From Halopseudomonas salegens (GTDB lineage: Bacteria > Pseudomonadota > Gammaproteobacteria > Pseudomonadales > Pseudomonadaceae): 64,000 nt of DNA. The notes below the pieces were generated by a model. It ran no database searches and was not told where the DNA came from. It saw nothing but the letters and a program-made list of their open reading frames with translations. Below are positions 1 through 9,504 of this stretch, in pieces. Position 1 is the stretch's first letter. Each line of letters opens with the position of its first letter. A program made the translations under genes and the position numbers. The stretch spans positions 3,472,001-3,536,000 of the forward strand of contig NZ_LT629787.1 of assembly GCF_900105655.1 (NCBI RefSeq), in the 5' to 3' direction.

Positions 1-1358
1 GCACCGAGCGCGGCGAGCTGAGTCAGTGGTTCCTGGTCCGTGACGAGAACAACAATTACGACCTGGAGCATGTGCGCGACTTCCGCTCGCATTCTGCGGC
101 CATTACCAGTCTGGCGCCGGAATACAACCGCAAGGGTTTTGTTGCCGGTGATGCCGAGGGTCATATCGGCATCCATTACGGCACCTCGGCGCGTACCCTG
201 TATCTGCAACAGTACGTCGATCAGCCGATTACTCGAGTGACCATTTCACCGCTTAATGGCATGTTGCTGGCGAAAACGCCAGATGGAAATATCCACGTCG
301 CTGAAGTCTGGAACGAACACCCGCAATTGTCCCTCAATGCGTTGTGGAATCGTGTCTGGTATGAAGGACGCAGCGACCCGGAATTCATTTGGCAGTCGTC
401 ATCGGGGTCGGATGAATTCGAGTCCAAGTTCAGTTTGACGCCCTTGACCATTGGTACGCTGAAAGCCGCCTTCTATGCCATGCTGTTCGCCATGCCGCTG
501 GCGATTGCCGGGGCGATTTATACCGCCTACTTCATGACGCCCAAGCTGCGTGGCTTCGTCAAACCCAGCATCGAAATCATGGAAGCCTTGCCAACGGTTA
601 TTCTCGGCTTTCTGGCTGGTCTCTGGCTGGCACCTTTTGCAGAGGACCACTTGCCGGCAATCTTCAGTATTCTGCTGTTATTACCGCCCATCATGCTGTT
701 GTTTGCCTGGTTTTGGTCAACAGTAGTGCCTCGTTCAATCCGTCAGAGTATCCCCGATGGCTGGGAAGCGGCATTGCTGGTGCCGATTATTCTGGCCTTT
801 GGCTGGTTGGCGGTCACCATGAGCCCGCTGATCGAAGTCTGGTTCTTTGGCGGCAGCATGCGCCAGTGGTTTACCGATGTAGGCATTACCTATGATCAGC
901 GCAACGCCTTGATCGTCGGTATCGCCATGGGCTTTGCAGTGATTCCGACCATCTTTTCGATTGCTGAAGATGCCGTATTTACGGTGCCCAGACACTTGAC
1001 CCAGGGCTCGCTGGCACTCGGGGCTACCAGTTGGCAGACAGTCGTGGGTGTGGTGCTGCCCACTGCCAGCCCGGGGATTTTCTCCGCAGTGATGATGGGC
1101 TTCGGGCGTGCAGTGGGTGAAACCATGATCGTCTTGATGGCGACCGGTAACAGCCCGGTGGTCAACTTCAATATCTTTGAAGGGATGCGCACCCTGTCCG
1201 CCAATATTGCTGTCGAATTGCCGGAAACCGCAGTGGGCTCTTCTCACTTCCGCGTACTGTTCCTGGCTGCTCTGGTGCTGTTGGCGATGACCTTTGTGGT
1301 CAACACCGCGGCAGAAATCATTCGCCAGCGTCTGCGCACGCGCTACAGCAGCCTGTAA
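1..1358 (+). CDS. pstC: Phosphate ABC transporter permease PstC (5' end cut by window)
   Basis: Inner-membrane permease half of the PstSCAB high-affinity phosphate importer. The frame is open from base 3 to the stop at 1356-1358, so the N-terminus lies left of the window; 451 residues are visible. The first ~140 visible residues are a soluble, propeller-like segment ending in repeated 'P/S-L' stretches. They are followed by several hydrophobic segments and a binding-protein-dependent permease domain with the EAA-type loop ([11 protein letters not shown], near nt 1010-1130) that docks on PstB. Pseudomonas PstC proteins are known to be much longer than the E. coli protein because of such an extra soluble part. 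It is followed after 16 nt by pstA, then pstB and phoU, all co-directional. The family assignment is secure; the true start cannot be seen. Confidence 0.93.
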   Translation, partial: TERGELSQWFLVRDENNNYDLEHVRDFRSHSAAITSLAPEYNRKGFVAGDAEGHIGIHYGTSARTLYLQQYVDQPITRVTISPLNGMLLAKTPDGNIHVAEVWNEHPQLSLNALWNRVWYEGRSDPEFIWQSSSGSDEFESKFSLTPLTIGTLKAAFYAMLFAMPLAIAGAIYTAYFMTPKLRGFVKPSIEIMEALPTVILGFLAGLWLAPFAEDHLPAIFSILLLLPPIMLLFAWFWSTVVPRSIRQSIPDGWEAALLVPIILAFGWLAVTMSPLIEVWFFGGSMRQWFTDVGITYDQRNALIVGIAMGFAVIPTIFSIAEDAVFTVPRHLTQGSLALGATSWQTVVGVVLPTASPGIFSAVMMGFGRAVGETMIVLMATGNSPVVNFNIFEGMRTLSANIAVELPETAVGSSHFRVLFLAALVLLAMTFVVNTAAEIIRQRLRTRYSSL

Positions 1359-1374
1359 TCGGCCATAGGGGAAT

Positions 1375-3042
1375 ATGATGAAATCCTGGTTCAAGAGTGG
1401 TGCTCCCTGGATCTGGCTGAATGCCGGTGCGGTGGCAATATGCATGATCATGGTGGTAGGTCTGATCGGATTGATTGCGGTGCGCGGTTTTGCGCACTTC
1501 TGGCCGGCCGATGTCGCTCAGGTGGCCGTGGTCGAGACTGACGGTACGCGCAGTGAGATTCTTGGTGAGGTGGTGCGCTCGCAAACCATTCCGGCCGCTG
1601 TAGCGATTGACGCTGGTTACAAGGTGCCCGAGGACAAGGAGTTGGTCACCCGCTTTCTGTTCAAGCAGGGTAACCGTGATCAGACCGGCCGTGATTTTGC
1701 CTGGTATACCGAATTCGGTATGGGCGAATTCAAGTATCCGGACAACGTATGGGTAATCGAACGCCGCGAATGGGGCAATTTCTACGGCTATCCGGTCAGC
1801 CTGGAGTATGACGGTGAACGACTGACGCCACAGGATGAGAACTTCTGGACCGCTACCCAGGAAACCATTGATCGCAGCCTGCAGCTGCATGACAACATCA
1901 AGTCGATCGAGCGTGGCGAGATTGGCCGGATCAACGCAGGTATCGAGCAACTGCGTCTGGACCGGCGTAATCTGGATCTGCGCAATGTGACCGGCACCGA
2001 GCGTGCACTGGCTGAGGAGCGGATCGCTCAGCGCAAGGCGGAGCTGGATGCCGATTACGAAGTGTTGCGTGCCGAACTGGATATTCTGTACAACAGTACT
2101 CACCGTGACACCTTGCGCATGCGCATGAATGATGGCAATGAGCTGGATATCTCGTTGGCGGATGTCGTGCGAGTAACTGCGCCCAATGCCATGAGTACGC
2201 CGGACAAGCTGGGGCAGTATTTTGTCCGCATGGGCGAATTCATCGTTGATGAACCGCGTGAGGCCAATACCGAGGGGGGGATCTTCCCGGCGATTTTCGG
2301 GACTGTGATCATGGTCTTCGTGATGTCGATCATCGTCACGCCCTTCGGTATCTTCGCGGCCATTTATCTGCGCGAATATGCCAAGCAGGGTCTGATAACG
2401 CGGATCATACGCATCTCGGTGTATAACCTGGCCGGGGTACCGTCGATCGTCTACGGGGTTTTTGGTCTTGGCTTCTTCGTGTACTTCCTTGGTGGCAGCA
2501 TCGACCAGATGTTCTATGAAGCTGCCATGCCGGCACCCACGTTCGGTACTCCGGGTCTGTTCTGGGCTTCCTTGACTCTGGCCCTGTTGACCCTGCCAAT
2601 CGTGATCGTGTCGACCGAAGAAGGTCTGGCGCGGATTCCGAGCACCATCCGTCAGGGCAGTCTGGCGCTGGGTGCTACCAAGGCAGAGACTCTGTGGAAG
2701 GTCATTGTTCCGCTGGCTACTCCGGCGATGATGACCGGTCTGATTCTGGCCATTGCGCGGGCTGCCGGTGAAGTCGCTCCACTGATGCTGGTGGGTGTCG
2801 TGAAACTGGCTCCGACCCTGCCGGTGGATGCCGAATTCCCCTTTATCCACCTGGAACGCAAGATCATGCACCTGGGCTTCCATATCTACGACGTCGGCTT
2901 CCAGAGCCCCAACGTAGAAGCGGCTCGCCCGCTGGTCTATGCCACTGCGCTGGTACTGGTACTGCTGATCGTGGCGCTCAACCTGACCGCTATCTCGATC
3001 CGCAACCACCTGCGTGAACGCTACCGCAGCGCTTCCGACTAA
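1375..3042 (+). CDS. pstA: Phosphate ABC transporter permease PstA
   Basis: Second permease of the Pst phosphate importer, 555 residues. An N-terminal membrane helix (about residues 12-38) is followed by a long soluble insertion of roughly 250 residues. This insertion contains a charged, probably coiled-coil stretch (about residues 180-240, rich in R/E/L). The C-terminal ~270 residues are the usual multi-membrane permease domain with an EAA loop ([14 protein letters not shown], near nt 2655-2775). The insertion makes it about twice the length of E. coli PstA, a form known in Pseudomonas. Two ATG codons (1375 and 1378) are available behind the AGGGG at about 1367. The pstB start lies 25 nt downstream, so translation is probably coupled in one operon. 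Confidence 0.95.
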   Translation: MMKSWFKSGAPWIWLNAGAVAICMIMVVGLIGLIAVRGFAHFWPADVAQVAVVETDGTRSEILGEVVRSQTIPAAVAIDAGYKVPEDKELVTRFLFKQGNRDQTGRDFAWYTEFGMGEFKYPDNVWVIERREWGNFYGYPVSLEYDGERLTPQDENFWTATQETIDRSLQLHDNIKSIERGEIGRINAGIEQLRLDRRNLDLRNVTGTERALAEERIAQRKAELDADYEVLRAELDILYNSTHRDTLRMRMNDGNELDISLADVVRVTAPNAMSTPDKLGQYFVRMGEFIVDEPREANTEGGIFPAIFGTVIMVFVMSIIVTPFGIFAAIYLREYAKQGLITRIIRISVYNLAGVPSIVYGVFGLGFFVYFLGGSIDQMFYEAAMPAPTFGTPGLFWASLTLALLTLPIVIVSTEEGLARIPSTIRQGSLALGATKAETLWKVIVPLATPAMMTGLILAIARAAGEVAPLMLVGVVKLAPTLPVDAEFPFIHLERKIMHLGFHIYDVGFQSPNVEAARPLVYATALVLVLLIVALNLTAISIRNHLRERYRSASD

Positions 3043-3067
3043 GCGCACTGACGACAGGAATTATCTT

Positions 3068-3940
3068 ATGACTACTGAGAGCACAGGCATGAACACACCG
3101 GCCAACCAGCCCGAGCAGAATCCGATTTCGATGTCCGCCAGCCAGGCGCTGGGACACAAAGGCGAGGTTTTGTCGCTGGCTGATGAAAAAATCAAGATTG
3201 AGGTCAACAACCTGGAATTGCACTACGGCAATGACCGGGCGTTGAACGGGATTGATCTGCGTATTCCGGAGAAAAAGGTCACTGCGTTTATCGGCCCGTC
3301 CGGCTGCGGCAAGTCAACGCTGTTGCGTTGCTTCAATCGCATGAATGACCTGGTCGATATTTGCCGTATCACCGGCGAAATCAACATGGACGGCAAGAAC
3401 ATCTATGGCCGCGATGTCGATGTTGCCGAGCTTCGTCGCAGTGTCGGCATGGTATTCCAGAAGCCTAACCCTTTCCCCAAGTCGATCTACGAGAACGTGG
3501 CCTATGGCTTGCGCCTGCAGGGCGTCAACTCCAAGCGTGATCTTGATGAAGTGGTCGAACGTTCGCTGCGTGCAGCGGCACTCTGGGATGAGGTCAAGGA
3601 CCGCCTGAACGACAACGCCTTCGGCATGTCCGGCGGCCAGCAACAGCGTCTGGTGATTGCCCGGGCCATTGCCATCGAACCGGAAGTGATTCTGCTCGAT
3701 GAGCCGGCTTCGGCCCTTGATCCGATCTCTACCCTGAAGATCGAGGAGCTGATCAACGAGCTGAAAAATGACTACACCATCGTCATTGTGACGCACAACA
3801 TGCAGCAGGCGGCGCGAGTGTCTGACTACACCGCCTTCATGTATATGGGTGATCTGATTGAATATGGTGACACCAACACCCTGTTCACCAACCCGAGCAA
3901 GAAGCAAACCGAAGACTACATCACCGGCCGTTACGGCTGA
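3068..3940 (+). CDS. pstB: Phosphate ABC transporter ATP-binding protein PstB
   Basis: Cytoplasmic ATPase that powers PstCA. The 290-residue protein has Walker A (GPSGCGKST, about residues 76-84), a Q-loop (VFQKPNPFP), the ABC signature (MSGGQQQR), Walker B with D-loop ([12 protein letters not shown]) and the H-loop (THN). The start at 3068 follows AGGAA and gives a ~55-residue N-terminal extension before the ABC core, which is longer than E. coli PstB. An in-frame GTG at 3014 inside pstA is unlikely because it would force a long overlap. Together with PhoU and PhoR it is part of the signalling complex that keeps PhoB inactive when phosphate is plentiful. Confidence 0.96.
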   Translation: MTTESTGMNTPANQPEQNPISMSASQALGHKGEVLSLADEKIKIEVNNLELHYGNDRALNGIDLRIPEKKVTAFIGPSGCGKSTLLRCFNRMNDLVDICRITGEINMDGKNIYGRDVDVAELRRSVGMVFQKPNPFPKSIYENVAYGLRLQGVNSKRDLDEVVERSLRAAALWDEVKDRLNDNAFGMSGGQQQRLVIARAIAIEPEVILLDEPASALDPISTLKIEELINELKNDYTIVIVTHNMQQAARVSDYTAFMYMGDLIEYGDTNTLFTNPSKKQTEDYITGRYG

Positions 3941-3959
3941 TCCCGAGGGGGGATGCACG

Positions 3960-4703
3960 ATGAACAAGGAAACCGAAGGTTTCAGCCAGCACATTTCCCA
4001 ACAGTTCAATGCCGAACTCGAGGAAGTCCGCACCCAGATGCTGGAGATGGGTGGGCTGGTGGAGAAGCAGATCAATGACGCGGTCAACGCACTGATCAAT
4101 GGTGATGGCAATCTGGCCGAAAAGGTGCGCGACAGTGATCAGGCGGTCAACCAGATGGAAGTGCAGATCGACGAGGAATGCATGCGCATTCTGGCCCGCC
4201 GTCAACCGGCGGCCAGTGATCTGCGTCTGGTCATGAGCATCAACAAGATCATTGTTGATCTGGAGCGGATTGGAGACGAAGCATCCAAGGTCGCCAAGCG
4301 CGCCCTGCATCTGGTCGATGAAGGTCAGTCGCCACGTGGTTACGTGGAATGTCGCCACATCGGCGCCCACGTGCGCAAGATGGTTCAGGATTCCCTGGAT
4401 GCCTTTGCTCGCCTGGATAGTGATCTGGCCTTTGCTGTAGCCCGCGAAGACAAGATTGTCGACCAGGAATACAAGACTGCCATGCGTGAACTGGTTACTT
4501 TCATGATGGAGGACCCGCGCTCCATCGGTCGAGTGCTGAATGTGCTCTGGGTGCTGCGCTCACTGGAAAGGGTAGGTGATCATGCGCGCAACATTGCCGA
4601 ACAGGTGATCTACCTGGTGATTGGTCGTGATGTCCGCTACAAGGGACTCAAGAGCATGGAGGCGACCATCCAGGAAGATCAGGGTGAGGTTGGCAAGTCC
4701 TGA
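3960..4703 (+). CDS. phoU: Phosphate signalling regulator PhoU
   Basis: Negative regulator linking Pst transport to the PhoR kinase, 247 residues. It is an all-helical, two-repeat protein: each half carries an acidic/helical motif typical of PhoU (for example NKIIVDLERIGDEASKVAK and LRSLERVGDHARNIAEQ), where E/D residues bind metal clusters in the family. The ATG at 3960 sits behind a strong GAGGGGGG Shine-Dalgarno sequence, 19 nt after the pstB stop. An upstream in-frame ATG (3858) lies inside pstB and has no such site. It is the last gene of the pst operon; a bidirectional terminator follows. Confidence 0.96.
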   Translation: MNKETEGFSQHISQQFNAELEEVRTQMLEMGGLVEKQINDAVNALINGDGNLAEKVRDSDQAVNQMEVQIDEECMRILARRQPAASDLRLVMSINKIIVDLERIGDEASKVAKRALHLVDEGQSPRGYVECRHIGAHVRKMVQDSLDAFARLDSDLAFAVAREDKIVDQEYKTAMRELVTFMMEDPRSIGRVLNVLWVLRSLERVGDHARNIAEQVIYLVIGRDVRYKGLKSMEATIQEDQGEVGKS

Positions 4704-4723
4704 CATGCTGGTAGCTTGTGAGT

Positions 4724-4752
4724 AAAAAAACCCGCATTAGCGGGTTTTTTTT
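4724..4752. terminator. Bidirectional rho-independent terminator, phoU / cytochrome c
   Basis: A short GC stem, CCCGC-attag-CGGG, is flanked by an A-run on the left and a T-run on the right. It can therefore end transcription from phoU (plus) and from the convergent cytochrome gene (minus). Confidence 0.88.
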
Positions 4753-4767
4753 ATCGCACAGCCTGAA

Positions 4768-5091
4768 TCAGCGGGTCATAACCCACTCGGCAAGAATTTT
4801 CGCCTGTTCTTCGGTAATGGCGGCGTTGGCAGGCATGGGAATCTGTCCCCAGTTGCCCACATTGCCGTTTTTGATGCGGCCTGCCAGGGTGGCGACAATG
4901 GCTTCCTGGTCCTCATCGGCATAGCGTGCCTGCACGGCAGCCATACCCGGACCCACGCGCTGGCTGTCATCCAGAGCGTGGCAGGCAGCGCAGGCTTTGG
5001 TGGCAAACAGTTGTTCGGGATCGTCGGCCATGACGACTGGAGCGGCCAACAGTGCGGCCAGAGACAGGGTAGACATCAGAATTTTCATCAT
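4768..5091 (-). CDS. Small periplasmic c-type cytochrome (cytochrome c-551/c8 type)
   Basis: Electron carrier of about 107 residues including a Sec signal peptide (residues 1-22, ending in VMA). The mature part starts near DDPEQLF and carries the single haem motif CAACH (residues 34-38). The probable axial Met is in the IPMPAN loop near the C-terminus. Size and layout match Pseudomonas c-551/NirM-type cytochromes. No nitrite reductase genes are nearby, so the electron partner is unknown. ATG-ATG at 5091/5088 follows TGAGGATAACC and is preferred over an upstream codon that would hide the signal peptide. It converges on phoU. It may work with the dehydrogenase upstream, but that gene runs the other way and makes NADH-type chemistry likely. 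Confidence 0.9.
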   Translation of the reverse strand: MMKILMSTLSLAALLAAPVVMADDPEQLFATKACAACHALDDSQRVGPGMAAVQARYADEDQEAIVATLAGRIKNGNVGNWGQIPMPANAAITEEQAKILAEWVMTR

Positions 5092-5286
5092 GGTTATCCT
5101 CAAGGCATTGAAGCGGATGCAAAATGCGCTGTGATCAGCGCTTATCAGCACGGCAAGCCAGGGATTACTGGTTTGGGCTTACCCGTATGCTCCAATACTT
5201 ACTGTCTGCAAGCCGGAAAGCAAGTGGCCAATTGTCGCAGCAGATGTTATCGGGCATGGACGTAGGCGGCAGTTTTGGGTATGTTG

Positions 5287-5313
5287 CGGGACACAAATCG
5301 GTTCTGTATCCCG
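5287..5313. promoter_or_regulatory. Imperfect inverted repeat, candidate operator upstream of the alcohol dehydrogenase
   Basis: CGGGACACA and TGTATCCCG form 9-bp arms with one mismatch around a 9-nt spacer, 78 bp before the dehydrogenase start. The position suits a regulator site, but no known regulator could be matched to it. The rest of the 5152-5390 gap between divergent genes shows nothing else recognisable. Confidence 0.3.
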
Positions 5314-5390
5314 GTAGTCAACTGGCCTGATTGACCGCCCGCAACCACACCGATACCCCCTTCCAATAACGAGCTTTTAGCGGAGACAGC

Positions 5391-6548
5391 ATGGACATCA
5401 CTTCTTACAGCATGAACTGGCATTACCCGACCTTGATGCGTGTTGGCCCTGGCCGCATCAGTGAGCTGCCCAAGGCCTGCAAGCAGTTGGGCATGAAAGC
5501 GCCCTTGCTGGTCACTGACCCGGGCCTGGCAGCGCTGCCAATGGTTGATGCAGCGATACAGTCATGCCGTGATGCCGGACTCCAAGCCGCTGTGTTCAGC
5601 GATGTCAAAGGGAACCCGAGCAGCGCCAACGTGCTCAACGGGGCTGCCGCACTGAAAGCCGGCAACCACGATGGCGTGATCGCTTTTGGTGGCGGTTCGG
5701 CGATTGATGCGGCCAAGGCGATTGCGCTGTTTGCCTATCAGGGTATCGACTTGTGGGATGCCTTCAAGCCCTCCAATGTCGATGCCAGCAAGATGCTGCC
5801 GGTGGTTGCCGTGCCGACCACGGCGGGTACCGGCTCTGAAGTGGGTCAGGCCTCGGTGATTACCGACGAAGAGAACCATGCCAAGCGGCTTATGTTCCAC
5901 GCCAAGCTGGTCCCGGGCATTGTCATTCTTGACCCCGAGCTGACGATTGGTCTGCCACCCAAAATGACCGCCGCCACGGGTATGGACGCGCTGGCGCACT
6001 GCCTGGAAGCCTTCTGTGTACCGCTGTTCCATCCCATGGCTGAAGGTATTGCTCTGGAAGGTATGCGCCTGGTCAAGGAAAACCTGCCGCGTGCCACCAG
6101 GCAAGGTACTGATATTGATGCGCGCATGCAGATGCTGGTTGCATCGACCATGGGCTGTACCGCCTTCCAGCGTGGCCTCGGCGCGATTCACGCGCTGTCG
6201 CACAGCCTGGGGGCGGTCTACGATGCGCACCATGGCACCCTGAACGCGATTGTGATGCCCTATGTGCTGCAAACCAACCGCAGTGCCATCGAGCCAGAGA
6301 TGGAGCGTGCCGCCCGTTACCTGGGGCTGCCCAAGCAGAACTTCGATGGCATGCTGGACTGGGTACTGGATCTGCGTCAGGAACTGGACATCCCGAATAC
6401 CCTGGCCGATATTGGTATCGACGATGCACAGGCGGAAACCCTGGGCGCCATGTCGGTCAAGGATCCGAGTGCCGGCACCAACCCGATCAAGCTGGATGCC
6501 GCGCAATACCAGCAACTGTTCCTGAATGCCTTGCAGGGCAAGCTCTGA
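5391..6548 (+). CDS. Iron-containing (group III) alcohol dehydrogenase
   Basis: Cytosolic NAD(P)-dependent alcohol/aldehyde oxidoreductase of the Fe-ADH family, 385 residues, the usual family length. The N-terminal Rossmann-like half has the nucleotide-binding GGGSAID (residues 100-106). The C-terminal helical half has the metal-site pattern: D/H in TGMDALAHCLEAF, then GAIHALSHSLG and DAHHG. The sequence alone does not fix the substrate. In Pseudomonas, related enzymes are found in ethanol/long-chain alcohol oxidation regulons. It stands alone: a divergent cytochrome gene lies upstream with an inverted repeat in the gap, and a strong terminator lies downstream. Confidence 0.92.
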   Translation: MDITSYSMNWHYPTLMRVGPGRISELPKACKQLGMKAPLLVTDPGLAALPMVDAAIQSCRDAGLQAAVFSDVKGNPSSANVLNGAAALKAGNHDGVIAFGGGSAIDAAKAIALFAYQGIDLWDAFKPSNVDASKMLPVVAVPTTAGTGSEVGQASVITDEENHAKRLMFHAKLVPGIVILDPELTIGLPPKMTAATGMDALAHCLEAFCVPLFHPMAEGIALEGMRLVKENLPRATRQGTDIDARMQMLVASTMGCTAFQRGLGAIHALSHSLGAVYDAHHGTLNAIVMPYVLQTNRSAIEPEMERAARYLGLPKQNFDGMLDWVLDLRQELDIPNTLADIGIDDAQAETLGAMSVKDPSAGTNPIKLDAAQYQQLFLNALQGKL

Positions 6549-6562
6549 GCTTGCGTTGAACG

Positions 6563-6596
6563 AACACAAAACCCGCCGATTGGCGGGTTTTGTGTT
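6563..6596. terminator. Bidirectional terminator after the alcohol dehydrogenase
   Basis: A perfect 15-bp stem (AACACAAAACCCGCC at 6563-6577 paired with 6582-6596) encloses a GATT loop. A/T-rich outer ends give a U-tract in both directions. It separates the dehydrogenase from the convergent phosphatase operon. Confidence 0.88.
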
Positions 6597-6605
6597 TCTG
6601 GCACT

Positions 6606-7499
6606 TCAGTCAGCAGTCGCCCAGGGTTGTATTCTGAAGCGGTAATCGAATTCCGCGATCGGCTCTAATGAGCCGTCGGCAATAAAGGTCTCGACGTCCA
6701 GTGTGCCGTCGGCATACAGAGCAAAGGTCCGAAACATCGGGGTGTGGTGTGACTCATCGGGAATCTTGGTGCGCTCCAGAGCCGGGATGTGCAGATAGTG
6801 AATATCGCCAATCTGCTTGGAGTGCTCGACTCTGGGCATGTCCATATGCAAGTCACCGGAAATGATCGCAGCCAGGTTGGGTTGGCGGATCACCCGGGCA
6901 AAATCCGGGTGAGTAATACCCTTGTCAGGATTTTCCGGATAAACCCCGGTCTGGGCGCCATGCACGACGAGTAACACGGGCTTTGGCGCCAGGGCTTGCA
7001 GCTGCTCGGTGACCCAGGCGATACCTTCATCCGCAAAATCGCGGCCATGGTCCGGTGAGGCCAGTACCACAGCAATGTGCTCGAATTCCAGCACATAGCT
7101 CGGGACTTCAAGGCCGGCCAGTTCCGGGTTCCAGCGTTGTGCAAACTCCAGGAAGCGCGCCACGGTGCTGCCGTGCTCTTCATTGCCCATGATCGGGTAA
7201 AACGCCAGTGACAGCCGTTCCAGCTCATGGCTGGCTGCCTGGTATTGCACCAGCGTCCCTTTGTGGGCGATGTCGCCGACGCCAATGGCAAAATCCAGCT
7301 GTTCTTGCTTCGCCAGCAGATTTACGTCATCGACGGCGGCAGCCAGACCCGGAAACCGGGCTTCCGGCTTGGGTTCGGCGTCACCGAGGGCGACAAAGCG
7401 CAGTATCGGTTCGCGCACTTGCGTAGCAGGCGCGCCCAGCGCGTGGCTGCCAGCAAATAATAAAACAAGGGTAACAACGAGCTGTTTCATGCTGAACAT
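6606..7499 (-). CDS. Exported calcineurin-like metallophosphoesterase with altered metal-site motifs
   Basis: Predicted periplasmic phosphoesterase, 297 residues with a signal peptide (about 1-24, ...SHALGAPA). The five-block calcineurin pattern is recognisable but eroded. LGDAEP stands where D-x-H is expected, GVGDIAHKG fits GDxx, GNEEH replaces GNH(D/E), VVHG keeps its His, and SGDLHMD replaces GHxH. Three metal-ligand histidines are therefore replaced by acidic residues, which may mean a different metal or lost activity. The ATG at 7499 follows AAGGA at 6-nt spacing. It is the last gene of the receptor-phytase-exbBD-tonB-phoX operon, so its role is probably in releasing phosphate from organic phosphate. 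The substrate is unknown. Confidence 0.8.
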   Translation of the reverse strand: MFSMKQLVVTLVLLFAGSHALGAPATQVREPILRFVALGDAEPKPEARFPGLAAAVDDVNLLAKQEQLDFAIGVGDIAHKGTLVQYQAASHELERLSLAFYPIMGNEEHGSTVARFLEFAQRWNPELAGLEVPSYVLEFEHIAVVLASPDHGRDFADEGIAWVTEQLQALAPKPVLLVVHGAQTGVYPENPDKGITHPDFARVIRQPNLAAIISGDLHMDMPRVEHSKQIGDIHYLHIPALERTKIPDESHHTPMFRTFALYADGTLDVETFIADGSLEPIAEFDYRFRIQPWATAD

Positions 7500-7522
7500 A
7501 GGAATTCCTTTGGGTAAGAAGG

Positions 7523-9493
7523 TCACGCGCCGATGATGCCGCCATCTTCGCGGGTGATCATGACGGTGGTTGAGCGAGGACGTGAGTGCCCGTCACTGGC
7601 CGGGTAGCTGATGCCCGGGTGTTGCACATTGATCCACAACGTCCGGTAATCCGGGCTCCAGGTAATGCCGGTGATCTCAGCCCCCCAGGGGCCAACCAGA
7701 AAGCGGCGCACCTCGCGGCTGTTGGGGTCGGCACACAGCAACTGATTGCAGCCCATGTTGTGGGTATGCGGGGCGCTCTCATCGGCATCGGTCTGAATCC
7801 ACAGCCGGCCATCAGCATCAAACGCCAGGCCATCGGGTGACGAGAAGCTATCGCCCCGGATAGTCCCGATCAGTTCCTCGGCTACCGGGTAGCCATCGGC
7901 ATCCAGTGCACCGGGTGCGTCGCCGGCAAGCAGGAAAAGCTCCCAGTCAAAGCTGAGTGCGGTCGGCAGGCCGCCATCTTCGCTCCAGCGCAGGATCTGG
8001 CCGTGTTGATTATTCGGTCGCGGGTTGGCGGCATCCAGCGCAAAGGTACTGCCGCGCTGATGATTGTTGGTCAGGCTGACATAGACATCGCGATTGAGCG
8101 GGCTGACGGCCACCCACTCAGGACGATCCATCGGGGTGGCGCCGAGCAGGTCGGCAGCGCCGCGGGCATTGAGTAGCACGGCCTGCTGGTCGGGAAAGCC
8201 GTTGGCGGCAGTCAGCGGCCCCTGGCCGTGGATCAAGGCCAGCCAATGGCCACGGCCGTCGGCATCAAAACGCGCGGCATAAAGGGTGCCTTTGTCCAGC
8301 AATGCGCGGCTGGCGCGCGGGTTATCCGGATCGTGGCGGCCATCGGGGATGAACTTCCAGACATATTCTCCCCGCGCATCATCGCCGGAATAGAACGCCA
8401 TGCTGCCGTCATCAGCCAGTGAACAGACGGAGCATTCACGACCCAGGCGGCCCATCGCGGTCAGCTTGCGCGGTGTGCTCTGCGGGTCGAAGGGGTCAAT
8501 CTCAACTACCCAGCCAAAGCGATTGGGTTCATTCACATGTCCCTGATGCGGTTGTTCTGGCTGGGGGGTAGCATCAAAGCGCGGATCGACAGATTCCCAG
8601 GCGTAGTAGCGGCTACTGGCACCATTGCCGATTCCATAGCGCTGGTGCTCCGGGCGAATGGCATGGTCATTCGGGTCGCGGTTAACGAAGTAGTTGTGGA
8701 AGTTTTCTTCGCAGGCCAGATAGGTGCCCCAGGGCGTGACGCCCATGGCGCAGTTGTTCAGGGTGCCGATCACGTCCCGGCCGCCAGGGTCGCTGGCAGT
8801 GCACATGCGCGGGTCACCGGCTAGCGGGCCGCTGAGACGCATGGGCGTCAGACTGCTGATACGCCGGTTATAGTCACCCAATACCCGCTGCCAACGGCCG
8901 GAATCGTTGCGCTTGAGCTCGATAATGCTGATGCCATGGGCGGCTTGCTCCTTGAGGACCTCTTGCAAGGTTCGTTGACGGCTACCGTCGGCATGCGGGT
9001 ACTCGGTTGCTCCGTCGGGGTGCAGGGTGGGGTTGATGTATTCATGATTGATCACCAACAGGCCGTGATTGTCCGGGTCACTGGCAAAAGGGAAAAAGTG
9101 CATGCCGTCGTGGTTGTCACCGGCTTGCAGCAACTGTGCCTGCCAGTCTTCGCTGGCATCTCCCCGCCAGATTGGCGCATTGGGCAGCACCGGATCACCC
9201 CAGGAAAAAAAGGGCTCGGCCCGGTAGCCAGCGGGTACCACGACCTGGTCGAAACTGTCCGAGGTCTGGGCGGCCACCGAGGCAAAGCCCAGCAGCGTGC
9301 TGGTTTGTGTGCCCGTCTGGTTTTGGCAGGCTGTCAGCAAGGGCGCGAACAACCCCATCATGCTCAGGGCCAGACCTCCCTTGAGGACCTGGCGCCGACC
9401 GAAACTGTCGGGTAGCCCGCGTGGGTTGAGAATACGATCATCACAGGCCTCGATGGCGTTGTGAAAATCCTGATGCTGTTGTCTATCAGGCAT
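7523..9493 (-). CDS. phoX: PhoX-type alkaline phosphatase (DUF839), Tat-exported lipoprotein
   Basis: Calcium/iron phosphatase that removes phosphate from a broad range of phosphomonoesters. The 656-residue protein carries a twin-arginine signal, FGRRQVLKGG (Arg 33-34), then a hydrophobic stretch ending in the lipobox LLTAC (Cys 56). It is probably a folded lipoprotein exported by Tat. The rest is the DUF839/PhoX beta-propeller fold with conserved segments such as GMHFFPF, GTYLACEEN, GWVVEIDPFD, FYSGDD and SSPDGLAFDADG. It lies between tonB (upstream, 11 nt) and the metallophosphoesterase (downstream) on the same strand. Naming as PhoX is by family; P. aeruginosa-type PhoA is a different enzyme. 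Regulation is inferred from the PHO box heading the operon. Confidence 0.93.
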   Translation of the reverse strand: MPDRQQHQDFHNAIEACDDRILNPRGLPDSFGRRQVLKGGLALSMMGLFAPLLTACQNQTGTQTSTLLGFASVAAQTSDSFDQVVVPAGYRAEPFFSWGDPVLPNAPIWRGDASEDWQAQLLQAGDNHDGMHFFPFASDPDNHGLLVINHEYINPTLHPDGATEYPHADGSRQRTLQEVLKEQAAHGISIIELKRNDSGRWQRVLGDYNRRISSLTPMRLSGPLAGDPRMCTASDPGGRDVIGTLNNCAMGVTPWGTYLACEENFHNYFVNRDPNDHAIRPEHQRYGIGNGASSRYYAWESVDPRFDATPQPEQPHQGHVNEPNRFGWVVEIDPFDPQSTPRKLTAMGRLGRECSVCSLADDGSMAFYSGDDARGEYVWKFIPDGRHDPDNPRASRALLDKGTLYAARFDADGRGHWLALIHGQGPLTAANGFPDQQAVLLNARGAADLLGATPMDRPEWVAVSPLNRDVYVSLTNNHQRGSTFALDAANPRPNNQHGQILRWSEDGGLPTALSFDWELFLLAGDAPGALDADGYPVAEELIGTIRGDSFSSPDGLAFDADGRLWIQTDADESAPHTHNMGCNQLLCADPNSREVRRFLVGPWGAEITGITWSPDYRTLWINVQHPGISYPASDGHSRPRSTTVMITREDGGIIGA

Positions 9494-9504
9494 GAGAGTT
9501 ACCT

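Noticed and set aside
1318..3048. Long minus-strand open frame opposite pstA (576 codons)
   Set aside because: It is antisense to a clear PstA gene, has low-complexity H/Q/R-rich composition typical of GC-rich antisense frames, and shows no domain or ribosome site.
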